Assembly (NCBI RefSeq): GCF_907164915.1
Contig: NC_061864.1
Span: 10,423,889 to 10,487,888 of the forward strand
Length of the DNA stretch: 64,000 nucleotides
Direction: 5' to 3'
Source of the DNA: Impatiens glandulifera
Taxonomy: Eukaryota; Streptophyta; Magnoliopsida; Ericales; Balsaminaceae
Part shown: positions 26,739 through 39,049 of the stretch, piece by piece
How positions within the stretch are numbered: the stretch's first letter is position 1
Layout of the letters: every line of letters starts with the position of its first letter
Notes under the pieces: generated by a model
The model's database searches: none
What the model saw: the letters and a program-made list of their open reading frames with translations, nothing else
What the model was told of the DNA's origin: nothing
Made by a program: the position numbers and the translations under genes

Positions 26739-28323
26739 ATGGAAGCCTGCAATTTTCGCGGAGTCTCGTCGTCTCGCTCTATCGCCTCTAATCTACGCGT
26801 TCCATCAATTTCTCGCCAACGATCGCCGCCGTCGTGCATTTCCTGGACCTTCCATTCCGTTCTCCCCAAAATCTCTGTCACCGCACGAAGAACCTCTACT
26901 AGACCCAGAAAGATCGAGGTTAGATCCCAATCATCAATGGCGGCGTCCGCGAAAAGCAAGGGAAGAGTGCAAGTGTTTGACTCGGAAGAAGCTCAGGCGG
27001 TTTATCTTGCGAAATACACGGCAGATCTGTCGGAGAAATTTGTTAAGGAGAAAGGATCTTTCACCGTCGTCGTTTCCGGTGGTTCTCTTATCAATTCGTT
27101 GAGGTGAGCCAAGTGTACGTGCACTTGAATTAGGGTCTTTTTCTTTTCTTTTTTCTAATGGTGACGATGATGATTCAGGAAATTGGCAGAATCTCCATAT
27201 GTTGATTCAGTGGATTGGTCGAAATGGCATATATTTTGGGTGGACGAGAGGGTAGTTCCTAAGGATCATCCTGACAGCAATTACAAGCTAGCCTATGATG
27301 CACTTCTATCCAAGGTATGCCCTTTTCTGCTTTAAATCTACTTCTGCTGATGTTTCATAGTTACTCCATCCTTAGTTTTTAGGCTTTACTGTGGAGGAAT
27401 GAATCTAACACTAGTTGTGGAATGAAGATTGCTGGTTTGTCATTACTTGTTTCAACTGGATACAGTGAAAGATGTTTTTGTTGTCTGATCAGTTCTTTTC
27501 AATTTGACAGTTTTCATCTAACCGAATCATTGATCTAAAAATCTTCAATTCATGACCTTGGCATAAATGAGAACCCATCAATTCATCATATCCCACAGTG
27601 ATCTGACAAAGAGGAAACTCAGTCTCTTTATACTTCAATGTTACAACTGATTTGTCTTGAATATCCGGTTAACTAGTGTATTTTCTGATATTTGGTAGTG
27701 ACAATGATTAATGCAGCTATTTCAGATTAAATTCAAATAACCCAAATCGAAACCTTCCCCCTGTACAAAAGATTTTACAGATATATCTTGTTTTCTGACA
27801 TATGACACTTATAGTTCGAACTATGTTGTTGTAATCAATCTTCTGTCAGGTAACAATTCCATCTGAAAATGTTCACGCCATTAATGACAAACTATCAGCA
27901 GAAGCTGCAGCCGAAGACTATGAAACTGTCCTTCGAGATTTGGTTAAGATCAAAGTACTAAACATTTCAGAGACAACAGGCTTTCCAAAATTCGACGCAA
28001 TGCTTCTTGGCATGGGACCTGATGGACATTTGGCTTCTCTATTCCCAGGCCATCCTCTTGTCAATGAAAATAAGAAATGGGTAACCTTTATCACCGATTC
28101 GCCCAAACCCCCTTCTGATCGAATCACTTTCACGTTTCCTGTCATCAACTCTTCTGCAAACGTGTCACTGGTTATTTGTGGGGCTGGGAAAGCTCCGATT
28201 GTGAAAGTTGCCCTGGGCGAGGAAGGGGAGAAGAATGGTGATCTGTTGCCAGTGCAAATGGTCTCTCTTGATGAAGGTGAGCTAAATTGGTTTTTGGACA
28301 AGGAGGCTGCTTCTAAGCTTTAG
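26739..28323 (+). CDS. 6-phosphogluconolactonase with transit peptide and C-terminal SKL (plastid/peroxisome type)
   Basis: Three exons (26739-27103, 27179-27314, 27850-28323) give 324 residues. The enzyme core matches the upstream paralogue: VVSGGSL, WVDERVVPKDHPDSNYKLAY, LLGMGPDGHLASLFPGHP. About 66 extra N-terminal residues are rich in Ser/Arg/Pro and poor in acids, typical of a chloroplast transit peptide. An internal in-frame ATG at 26937 (M67, start of MAASAKSKGRVQVF) coincides with the start of the paralogue. The protein ends EAASKL, a canonical PTS1 tripeptide. This combination matches what I know of Arabidopsis PGL3, a plastid enzyme also sent to peroxisomes; dual targeting here is inference. 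Intron 2 is 535 bp, longer than in the paralogue. Confidence 0.95.
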
Positions 28324-29675
28324 TATTAATTTAATGAAATGGGTTTTATTTTCTATGATTCTAAGCATGACTTGTATGGTTTTTTGGATATTGAATAATG
28401 TGAGCTTACGACTCTATTTTCAGCTCATGCTTCTTTAATTGAAAATAAATTTGTGTCCAAGCCTGGCATGTTAATTTAGTTCTTTCTAAGATCAAAATTT
28501 ATAGGCTGATCTACCACTCAACTGAAATTTTCAAAAAAGAGTTATCGATCTTTGGATTAATTCAACAATGTTGTTGTTGGTATAATTTTTATTTTATTTT
28601 TTAAATACTTAAATATTAGTACTATATAATGATAAAATAATTTAATTAGAAAAGTCTTAGTATTACATATTAATAAAAAATGTTTAAAAAAATATATTTA
28701 AATAGTATAAATTATAATGAAAAAACAATTAAAAAAATTGAATTGATTGGAAATCCTATATTTAAACTTTATTTAGGCCTAAAAGTTGGATTACAATAAT
28801 TTATTTATTTATTTAAGTATTTGTTTACAAATGACTATGAAATAGCATAAAAATGAAGAAAAAGTATTTGAACCAATTTTCAAACAAGAATGACTTTGCC
28901 ACAAATTACCAAAAGAACCCTAACATGTTAACATGTTAGGGATTGGAGTCTCGTGAATAGCCGCTCCTAGTCACGTGACATGGCCAAAGCTTACATTAAA
29001 AAAAAACAAGATTAAATTAAAATCTTATATTTGTTTTATTTTATATTTATTAAAATAAATTTATTTTTACCCTGAAAGTATACGACCTAGCTTATAATTA
29101 ACAGAAAAATAATTGATATGAACCAGTTAGACATTATTATTGTTATTATTATCATTATTATTTGTCTTATTTCATTTTATAGTAATACTTTCATTTTTTT
29201 TTGAAACGGCCAATACGTCATATTCTTTGTTTGCATGCTATTTATATATTTTATGATTTAATATAGGTAGTGAAAAAAAAGTAATTTAGGTCATTTATTT
29301 AATTAATTTGTGGGATTAGAATAAATAATTAGGGTTAATTTGGCTGTTAGCAAGAATTGAGTCGTGACTCATTAGAAAACATAAAACCGTGTTTGTTTTT
29401 GTTTTCTGATCAATCCATTCTTCTCTGTGCCTCCTTCTTCTCCAAAATCAATTTCATCATTTCTATATATCCAGGGTTTTTTAATATATAGACAGACGGG
29501 TTTTCCTATTCATACAAAGATCATCATCATCGTCATCATCTCAATCGTATTCTGAACTTTTCAGAATCTGTCGGTCTTTGGAAGCTTCTCCCCATCGAAA
29601 ACGAACAGTTTAGGGTGCCCGGGGCGGATTTCGGTGGCGATAGAAGAATCAAAGCATCGTGTATGAAGATTAACG
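28324..29675. other. Intergenic region with a perfect 24-bp palindrome
   Basis: This holds the 3' UTR of the PGL gene, AT-rich DNA, and a perfect 24-bp palindrome at 28918-28941 (each half CCCTAACATGTT). A CACGTG G-box core follows at 28972-28977. The last 250 bases are the CT/ATC-rich leader of the GH28 gene. I see no exon. Confidence 0.5.
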
Positions 29676-31666
29676 ATGATGGATATCGAAAAACAACCGA
29701 TATGTGATGCTATCGTTGCAGGAATCAGGAAGCCATCAACGGCGTTTCTTATATTTATCTTCACAATCGTACTCATTGCGACCTTACAGATTACCAACAA
29801 TAACATTTTCCCTGTGCCGGCCGAGAGCGATTCTCACGTCGGATCTAGACTAGATAGACCTAGTTGCGCTGGATTTTACCGGGAAGGACCGGCGATGAAG
29901 GCGGTGGTAATGTCTATCACCGAGTTCGGCGGCGTGGGGGACGGCAAAACTTTAAACACGGAGGCGTTTCGAAGGGCAATGCGGCACATGCAAGGGTTAA
30001 CCTCGGTCGGTGGAGCCCAGCTTAATATCCCTAGAGGAAATTGGCTTACTGGAAGCTTCAATCTCACCAGTAATTTCACACTTTTTCTCGAGGAAGGCGC
30101 CGTACTTCTTGGTTCTCAGGTGAAATAAAATAATATTATAAAATATGAAAACCTTGTTTTAGTCAAATCTAAAAAGCAAAGCTTTGCACGCTTCTTCTAT
30201 CTTCTTTCCTGTAAATGCGCCATAACCCATTGCTTAATTACTCCTTTCTTGATTGCTGCTACAGTCTGAACAAGTTGACTCCATAACCCATCTGCTGCTG
30301 TTTGATAAAGTTGACTTTTTGCACTGTTCAAGAAATTAGAGATTTCTTAATAACCCATTACTATTTTTGATCCGCATTTTACCCTTTCCAAATTGACTTC
30401 CATGTTCAATGATTCTTGATGGTTAATTAATTTCTTACTTTAAACAAACAGGATCCAGAGGAGTGGCCTATTATTGAACCGCTGCCTTCTTATGGAAGAG
30501 GAAGGGAAAGGTTAGGAGGCAGACATATTAGCTTAATCCATGGAAATGGCCTAACAAATGTTGTCATCACTGGTAATTAATTAATTAATTACTTCAATTT
30601 GTTTTCCCAATTGTTAAAAAGCAACACTATGTTGGGAATCCTACTAGATCCACTATGAGTATAAACAATGATCTTACAGGACAAAATGGGACAATTGATG
30701 GGCAAGGAAAGATGTGGTGGGATCTATGGTGGAACAGAACTTTGGTTCACACAAGAGGGCATCTGGTTGAATTGATAAACTCAGAAAACATACTTATATC
30801 CAACTTAACCTTTCTTAATTCACCGTTTTGGACCATTCATCCCGTTTATTGCAGGTTAATTATAATCTCCATAGCATCAATGAATGATGTCTTACTTAAT
30901 TAACCTTTAAAATGAATGATGCAATTTCAGGAATGTTGTGATAAAAGACATGACCATTCTAGCTCCTCTAAACTCACCAAACACAGATGGGATAGACCCA
31001 GATTCAAGCACGTTTGTCTGCATTCAAGATTGTTACATAGAGAGTGGAGATGATCTTGTGGCAATAAAAAGTGGATGGGATCAATATGGTATTAAGATGT
31101 CTCTCCCGAGCTCAAACATAATTGTGAGGAGGGTTTCAGGAACAACACCAACTTGCTCTGGGGTTGGAATTGGGAGCGAGATGTCGGGTGGGGTTTCGAA
31201 TATAACTGTGGAGGATCTTTTCGTTAGGGATTCAGCATCCGGGGTTAGAATCAAGACTGATATAGGGAGAGGAGGGTACATTTATAATGTCAGTATTAGA
31301 AACGTGACAATGGAGAGAGTTAAAGTACCGATTAGGTTTAGTAGAGGTGCTAATGATCATCCTGATGATGGATGGGATCGGAAGGCTGTCCCTAAAGTTA
31401 AGGGTATTTTTATAAGTAATGTAATGAGTAAGGAGTCCAAGAAGGCTCCTTTGTTAATGGGAATTATGGGTGCACCATATGAAGGGATTTGTTTGAGAGA
31501 TGTGGCTATAATGGGTTTATCTCCATCTGCCAGGTGGGTCTGTGAGTTTGTCCATGGCTCGAGCGATGGGGTTGGCCCGGGTCAGCCTTGTGTACAGTTG
31601 ACACAGAATGAGTCTTCTTCTTCTTCATCCTGGTGCTCAATGAATTTCTTGAGACATTTGTCATAA
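29676..31666 (+). CDS. Membrane-anchored glycoside hydrolase family 28 (polygalacturonase-like) protein
   Basis: Four exons (29676-30119, 30452-30572, 30680-30854, 30931-31666) give 491 residues. Residues about 23-42 form one hydrophobic segment (TAFLIFIFTIVLIATLQI), read as a signal anchor that places the enzyme in the Golgi or cell-wall space. The beta-helix domain begins near residue 78 (SITEFGGVGDGKTLNTEAF). GH28 motifs are N264-T265-D266, D287-D288, and R353-I354-K355. The third motif, normally G-H-G, reads G324-V325-G326, so the usual histidine is absent; as I recall, this holds for a whole clade of plant GH28 proteins. Known GH28 enzymes hydrolyse galacturonan in pectin; activity of this clade is uncertain. 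A second ATG lies three bases downstream (MMD...). Confidence 0.92.
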
Positions 31667-32820
31667 ATGTTTGTTAATTTTTTATTCTATTGAATCTTTT
31701 GGTGGTTGATTATATGGACTTGTTGTGGTTTCATGGATCTGCTCACAATTTTTAGAGCTGAGCAGGTTTTTATGAAATTGCTCTTGAGTTGAATTCTTCC
31801 TATTTTTTCTTGAATTACATAGGAAATATTGAAGTTGGTTTTTCATATGCAGAAATTTATGTGTTTTCAAATTGAATTATTGTGTTTTTTCTATTTCTAC
31901 TTTCTATTGAGATGTTTTGGTAGAAATCTACATATTTTGTTGTTCGATTTAGTGACCAAGAATTCTAATTAGGTTATACATTTTATAAACTGTTCAATTA
32001 TTATTTAAGGTTAGATCTTGAATACTTTTTTTTTTTTTTTTATCAAATTAGTGACTTTAACTAGTTATTTAATGTTTTTTCACAAAAGAATAAATAGTTT
32101 CTGTTTTTACTTTAACATAATAATTAATTTATTAGATTTGTACCAATAAAATAATATAAAAAAATCTGATTAATCAAAATATTTTCTTACAATTTTAAAA
32201 CATTCAAACCCGATACACAATATTAAGTCTCTTTATTCAAAATTTCTTAAATCTTTTATTAGATTACACATTTTTATAAATATTAAAAACTAGACTTAAT
32301 TTAAAAAAAAAATATTCAAAACATTTGTATATATCATTTAAGTTAACAACTTAAGTTCAAGTCACATATCAATTCAGTCAATTATAAACTTATAATTGAA
32401 GAAAGCATTATAATCAAAAGATACACTTTTTAGTATTCATTTTGTAGAAACATACACATTTTTGTATATTTTAACAATATTGACTTTGTTTGGAATAATT
32501 ATAAGGATTGACACTATTTAATTAAAGAAACTGTTACCTTTGAAAATGATTTTAATGGAAAAACGAGAGAGAGAGAACCCTCATTATAATCTGAAATCTG
32601 AATTGAATAACATATTTTTCCCCTAAAAATCTAATGAGTAGAAGAGGGCCCTAAATTGATTTCTCTACGCTTCTTCTTCGATCCCAAGTCTTCTGTCTAG
32701 GTTCTTCTTCACTCGCGGGAGAGAGAAGTGATTTAACAACACTGTGATAATCATCAATCGTTTGAGGGACGCGCAGTGAAGAAGAAGAAGAAGAAGGTGA
32801 AACAGAGAATTGAGTTGGTT
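31667..32820. other. Intergenic region between the GH28 and TBC genes
   Basis: This contains the 3' UTR of the GH28 gene, then AT-rich DNA with a T tract near 32026-32041, and the leader of the TBC gene with a CTTCTTCTTCG tract near 32670 and a GAA run just before its ATG. No coding exon or repeat family was recognised. Confidence 0.5.
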
Positions 32821-35800
32821 ATGGTGGAAAATTCAGCATCTGTGCTCAGGGACATCATATCATTCTTAATTGCTCATGCGTCTTTCATCGCTTACTTATC
32901 GATGCCCTTCATATTCCTCACCTACGGTTCCCATGTTGAAGCCAGCGGCAATTCCCATGACATATTTTTCACCGGTGGAGGAAGATTCTGGGAGAGGACG
33001 GCTGCTTCCAATACCGGAGTAGTTGTTCTTGTCACCGCCTTGGCCGGAATCGCATTGGCCGCCACCGTATTCTACACTGCTAGGTAAATTAACCTATAAC
33101 CAATCTTCAAAACCATCACTAATAGATCATGTCACAGTAATAATGAACTACTAGCTAAGCTATATAGACCAATGGTCGATTCATCATATAAATTTACGCC
33201 CTATTTCCCTCTTAACTCAGTAAATTGTTAAGTGTGTTATATTGTGTATAAATGTGCCAAGCACATGCCTTATTATTCTAGTTTGTATCCATTATCATCA
33301 TAATGCCACTCTTTCTCTTTTCTGTTTTTTTTTTCCTTTGTTCTTCTATCAAGATAGAAGAGGGGCCAAGACATGTAATAGATTTGGTGGGACTGGGAAG
33401 GCAAATTATAGTGGTGATTTTGCATCATTTTTCTTCAATGGTTCCTAAAGAAACCAGTAGCATATAGACCTTTTCAAAATTTGTTCTCAAGGCTTAGGTA
33501 ACATCTTACATCAAATGGCTGAGTGTGGATTATTGAATATGAAATGGGGGAATAGAAAGATATCCTCTAATTAAATCCAAATTGAGTTGTCTCATGATCA
33601 GTTATTTATTGGGAGATATCTTGCATGCACAAGAAGAAATGTTTTTACATTTTATTCTCACTATTCCTTTACTGTTTTAGCTGTCTGTCATAGGGGACTC
33701 CTGAAGTTATTGTGTAGCTAGTTAATTTTGCTGCAGTATGGGCAAAATGGGACACAACTTAATGTAAAACTAATCGATTTCTGGTAGCTTTTATAGTATG
33801 TTTCACTTACTAATGCTCGGTTGAATAGATTTAAGCAGTTGGATTTTAAATTTGTCTAGTTTGAATATCTTTAAAGTATATATTGAAGTATTCTGTTTGT
33901 ACAGCCATAGAGACAAAATCTTTTCTAGTACAAGACATGCAAAGTGAATATTATTTAGTAAAGACCATCGTTAAGAGACCTGAATACGGAATGATTGTTT
34001 CTGCACATCTCTAGCAGGGAATGAATAGGAGATTAGAGTCAATCTCTTTCTATTGCATCTGTAGTGTTAAGATATTAACATAGATGATTTTTTGGTATTT
34101 CCAAAGATATGAAACCATATAACACAATCGCCTACAGTCAAGGAAATTTGTCTGCATTCAGAAAATATTTTTTCCAACCAATACTACTCAGGTGTTTTTT
34201 CCTTGCAGCACTTTTTCAGTTGATTTGTACTATGATCAGCAATGAAATGGACTCACCCATAGTAGCTCAAGTGGTAATAGTGTTAGAACATAAGAGGTTG
34301 AATTCGATTCCTAAAAGCACCTTGATTGAAGTGGGAGTCATAGGTGGTCCTCCAGGGAAAAAAAACTGTTCTGAAAAAAAAATTAATGGTTATTTTTCTT
34401 TAGATGGCTACTCCCTGGCTTCTTGGCCTGACAGTTAGGTTTGCCAGATACCTTCTGATGTTTTTTTCATTTTCAGGGGCAATCTTAAATCACCATGGTC
34501 TAACAGGAAAACAGTAAATCCTCTATCTCCTGAGCAATGGAGAAGCTTTTTTACACCAGAAGGAAAGTTAGAGGATGGTGGCATAAAATTTTTGAAGAAA
34601 GTTCGGAGTGCAGTGAGTTAAATTCAGATGATATATATACATGTTCATTGCCTAACACAGAGCCTGCACTTCTGCAATCTCAAATCTATTTTCCTTTAAT
34701 TTGTATCAGAAATGTTGCAATTCTTCAAGAGATGACTTTTTTATTTCGTTTCCTTATGCAGGGTGTCGATCCAACTATTCGGGCAGAGGTTTGGCCTTTC
34801 CTGCTTGGAGTGTAAGCATCTTGCCATTGATTTTATGTCTTATTGCAGGTTTATAGATATTAGAATTGTGTGTACTCTTCTAAATATACTACTTTTCTCT
34901 TAGAAGAATACCATGTAGTTAGTCGTTCGAGGATTAGCATTCCCTAGAAACCATTACTTCCCCTACCCTGTCCTGCTATTTTTGAAAAAAAGGTAGAGAA
35001 CTGGTTACTTCATTTGCTAAAACTTGTATCTCTTAGCTAGAGGATATATTATTTATTTTTTCACGAATCTTCTGAGGCAATGTGTACTTATTTTGTATGC
35101 AAGTTAGGCGCCTTATGCAGGTTTGATGCTTGTTATTGGATTGGTAAAATTGGCTGTCCATAATGGATAAAGATAAATTACCTTGCCACTCATAACTTGC
35201 TTAGGCTGCTTTTGATAAAAGGGAAAAAAAATGAAGTACTGAATGTTGGACACTGAACTTTTAATTGTTGATTTAGTTTGAGTGAACATTAAATATTAAA
35301 TGAACTAAATAAAAATATCTAGATTTGGAACTAATGTTGGGAGACTCTTTAAAGACTATTTACCCATATAGATTTGATTATTTTCTAGGGGTTAAAAGTG
35401 TCTTTGGACTTTTAATGAGCAATTCTCAAATAAGCATTTAATCATATTTAGATTAAATGATAATTGTGTCATCAAACATTGTTAGTTTTCATTTTTCAGT
35501 TTGTTTAAGCTTACTTAGTTACTTGTCTTGGCAATGTTGGATTAAACAATTGTGTTTAGAATAGAACAGCATTTGGTTGGGTTTTATTAATAATGACTGA
35601 ATTGCGTTTCTCCTTCAACAGCTTCAACTTGAACAGTTCCAGTGAAGAAAGAGAAGTAATAAGAAATCAGAAAAGGTGAAAGCTTTGACGAATCCTTTGC
35701 TCTGTATACTGAATTTTGGAAGAAGAAAGAAGGAAAATAACATGGCATGGAGATCTTCTTAATTGATTTTGGATGCAGGAAGGAGTATGGAAAACTGAGG

Positions 35801-36988
35801 AAAAGGTGCTTGAAGCTTCTAAACTGCAATGAGGAGCTTTCTGGATTAAAAAACAGGGAAGATAGCAGCAGCAGGCTAAGGGATGAAATGAATCACAAAG
35901 AAGACGATGAAGAAGGAGAAGAAATAAATTCTCCCAACACTGAAACCGCTGTGAGTGCAAGAACTTCTCTCGAGGAAGGGATTTCGTTTTTAGAAGATCC
36001 CGGTTCAGCAAACAGCTCATGTATGAACACCCCAACATTCCAAACCGACACCCCAACGTTCCAATCCGACTCATCTGACTCAGATTCATCAAAAGAAGCG
36101 GAGACAACTGATACTTTCCCTTTAACTCAAAACACGGAGGACACAGACGATGAACCCCCATCGGTCAAAGGCAACAAGATTGAAGATTTTTCAACATGGC
36201 AAAGAATAATCCGTCTGGACGCTATTCGCGCAAACGGCGACTGGATATCGTATTCTCCAACTAAGATCGAAATAAGCTTAGAAAAGGCAAACCACTTGGC
36301 CAAAGAAGTCGGGCTGAAGGACTACGACCACCTAGAGCCCTGCAGAATCTTCCACGCGGCTCGACTAGTGGCAATTCTCGAAGCCTACGCAATCTTCGAC
36401 CCCGAGATCGGCTATTGCCAGGGTATGAGCGACTTGCTTTCCCCGATGATCGCCGTGATATTGAACGACCACGAGGCGTTCTGGTGCTTTGTCGGTTTCA
36501 TGAAGAAGGCTAGGCATAATTTCAGGCTGGACGAGGTGGGTATAAGGAGGCAACTGAATATTGTGTCGAGAATTATCAGATTCAAGGACTCCCATCTGTA
36601 CCGTCATCTGGAAATGCTTCAGGCCGGGGATTGCTTCTTCGTTTACAGAATGGTGGTGGTGTTGTTCAGAAGAGAGCTGACATTCGAACAGACTTTATGC
36701 CTGTGGGAGGTAATGTGGGCAGATCAAGCTGCCATTCGTTCTGGAATCGGGAAAACAGCATGGAGCAGAATAAGGCTGCGTGCACCGCCGACGGATGATT
36801 TATTACTGTACGCGATTGCTGCTTCTGTGTTGCAGAGGAGGAAGAAGATCATACAGAAGTACAGTGGGATGGATGAAATTCTTAGGGAATGCAATAGCAT
36901 GGCCGGACAATTGGACGTGTGGAAGCTTCTAGACGACGCCCACGATCTGGTAATGAATCTTCACAATAAGATAGAGACGCCCCTATAA
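32821..36988 (+). CDS. TBC-domain Rab GTPase-activating protein with hydrophobic N-terminus
   Basis: Six exons are supported: 32821-33083, 34477-34612, 34762-34811, 35622-35675, 35779-36988 and no others; the first of these joins in phase, giving five coding exons and 570 residues. Exon 1 (about 88 residues) has two hydrophobic segments (about 13-33 and 64-84). Exon 2 opens with GNLKSPWSNRKT and PLSPEQWRSFFTPEGKLEDG, then GVDPTIRAEVWPFLLGV, typical of plant Gyp1-like TBC proteins. An acidic, Ser-rich insert (about 205-300) is followed by the catalytic part: IIRLDAIR with arginine finger R318 and YCQGM with glutamine finger Q382. Such proteins speed GTP hydrolysis by Rab GTPases in vesicle traffic; the Rab partner is unknown. 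Intron 1 (1.39 kb) holds a SINE. Correction for clarity: the listed intervals are the five exons. Confidence 0.9.
34245..34390 (+). mobile_element. tRNA-derived SINE in intron 1 of the TBC gene
   Basis: TAGCTCAAGTGGTAATAGTG from 34263 matches an A box, and GGTTGAATTCGATTCCT (34297-34313) resembles a B box. A short unrelated body and an A-rich stretch (GAAAAAAAAATTAA near 34374) follow. It produces a fortuitous open frame at 34109-34438 that is not an exon. Confidence 0.62.
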
Positions 36989-37448
36989 AGGTAGGTTGCC
37001 GCCTTGTTTTTCTATGTTGCTGCTGGAGTTATTTTTTGTTTTGTTTTTTTTTACTTTGTGCAACAACAATTTGAAGAGAACTAATTGACTTAAAAAATCT
37101 CTCCTGTAAAACCATGTTAGATCTCCTCCCCCAAAAGGAGTAATATATATAATTGAATTTGGTATCTCCTCCTCTAAATTGGTCTGAATTTCATTCATTC
37201 ATTCATACCCATCTATCTAGTAAGGTATTTGATTAAGATGATTTGAACTGTTGACATGAAAGCATATATAAATAAAGAAACAAACAGGAGGCAAATTAAA
37301 GAGGTCACTATGGAGTCCACCAAAAGACAAACTAGAATTATTCCCCAAACACACTAGTTGGAATCAAAACATTAAACATAGAATGTCGGCATCAACATGA
37401 AACATGAACTTAGTAGTAGTAGTATCCCTTACTTACTTACTTACTTAC
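36989..37448. other. Convergent intergenic region
   Basis: It holds the 3' UTRs of the TBC gene (plus) and the cytochrome b5 gene (minus). A TTAC tetranucleotide run lies at about 37431-37452, next to the stop codon of the cytochrome b5 gene. Nothing else is recognised. Confidence 0.5.
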
Positions 37449-38011
37449 TTACTGGTCTTTAGTGTAGTGTCGAACAAGTAGGGCGAATCCCAAAATGAGA
37501 AGGGGTACCAAGAACTGCAAGATCTTGATGAGAAAATTGGAAGAGTTGTGAGGAGGATTGTAAGGTGGCTGTTGAGGAGGAATGTAGCTTCGTTTGAGAG
37601 GAATGGTTGAAGAGTCGATCTCGCCGATGTAGTAGTCTTTCATCAAATCCCTAGCGGAATCGCTGTGGCCTACATCTTCGAAATCATTTGTGGCATCTTT
37701 ACCTGATAATAACAATAAGAAGATTTAGTATATAATTGGGAATTGGGGAATAGGGAAAGAAAAGGTGATTGATTGATTAGTGACCGGTTGCTGAGAGCAA
37801 AACTTCATCTCCTCCGGGATGATCTTCCATGAATTTGGTAACATCGTAGACCTGGGTGGGAGGGATTAGGATAGGAGAGGATGCAAATAAATAAGATGAA
37901 GATGAAGATGAAGATGAGAGAAACCTTTCCAGAGATGATGAGCCAGCAGTCTTTGGTTTTGTTGTGGGTGGCTACCTCTTCGAAGACATGAATTTTGGGA
38001 TCGGAAGCCAT
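37449..38011 (-). CDS. Cytochrome b5, tail-anchored (ER)
   Basis: Three exons on the minus strand (38011-37925, 37851-37785, 37702-37449) give 135 residues, the usual plant length. The haem domain contains KFMEDHPGG with ligand H40 and DVGHSDSA with ligand H64. A Pro-rich linker ([14 protein letters not shown]) leads to one C-terminal hydrophobic helix (about residues 107-127, [20 protein letters not shown]) and a short basic tail RHYTKDQ, the layout of an ER tail anchor. Known cytochrome b5 proteins pass electrons to ER desaturases and hydroxylases and to some P450 enzymes. The gene converges with the TBC gene. Confidence 0.95.
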
Positions 38012-38910
38012 TCTTACTCTTCTTCTGCAGACACACACAAGATTCAAATTGAGTAATCTGTAAACCCTAATAAACAAAGAATGAAACTAATTCTCAGCTC
38101 ACAAGAAAGAAAGAGAAAGCTTCTCTTCCTCCTCCGCGGTCGTTGATATTTTCAGCTAGCTATAGCTCTCTCTTTCGATCGAGCAGACTAATACAGGCAG
38201 CTCAAGGAAACCTCCTTTTATTTTCTCTTTATATATATATCTCGCGTGAGGCGTTTGGACTCTTCGTGGCCCCCTCCCTCCTCTCATGGAAATTACCCCT
38301 CAAATTATTATTTATTTATTTATTATTACTTAATAAGATTTGTCATTTTCTAACTCTTTTATTATTTTCATTTATTATCAAACTATTTTATTAGTTCATA
38401 AAAAATCATAAATTATTTTTTTAGTATATAACTAATAATTATATTTTATAGAGGTAGTTCATTAATAAAAGTCTACTTAAGAGACGATTCAATCTTAAAA
38501 TTTATTATTGTATAGTAAATTAATAATATTTCAAGATATACTCTTTACACCTATTTAAATAATGATTATTTTTTTATAAAAATACTTAAAAGATATATAT
38601 ATATATATATAAAAATTAAAAAATAATAATTTAAAATAAAACGTATTTTAGTATTTTGGGTAATGAATATATGATAAATGAGATGTGAAGTGATAATTGA
38701 TTTTGTTTGAATTATTTGAATAATTTAAATTGAATAAGGCCCAATTTTTTTATAATTATTGCCGGTCAGACTGCACCAACCCCAATTAAAAATTGTTATT
38801 TTTTTCGTACCCTAATTTTTATTAAAGAAATTGCTTTTAGTTTTAATATAAATTTCTGAGTTACACATTTTTATGTTAAAAAAACTTAATAAATTTATCT
38901 AACAACCTAA

Positions 38911-39010
38911 TTAAATTGGTTGTCCTTGAGCGACCCTAGCTCGTTAATGCTCATTTGATATTAAATTAGTTATCCTTGAGCGACCCTAGCTTGTTAATGC
39001 TCATTTGAGA
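38911..39010. repeat. 50-bp tandem duplication
   Basis: Two adjacent 50-bp units (38911-38960 and 38961-39010) share the block CCTTGAGCGACCCTAGCT and differ at about four positions. They lie just beyond the 3' side of the LINE fragment at 39050. Confidence 0.85.
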
Positions 39011-39049
39011 GTAACAATGAAAACATAAAAAAAAATGATTATCAACAAA

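Noticed and set aside
26636..26959. 107-codon minus-strand frame
   Set aside because: Antisense to the transit-peptide exon of the PGL gene.
32776..32820. Upstream extension of the TBC frame (Lys-rich stretch)
   Set aside because: It begins at a GTG, not an ATG; the first in-frame ATG is at 32821.
34109..34438. 109-codon plus-strand frame in the TBC intron
   Set aside because: It runs through a SINE and its frame does not join the flanking exons.
35667..36161. 164-codon minus-strand frame
   Set aside because: It lies antisense to the last exon of the TBC gene and shows no domain.
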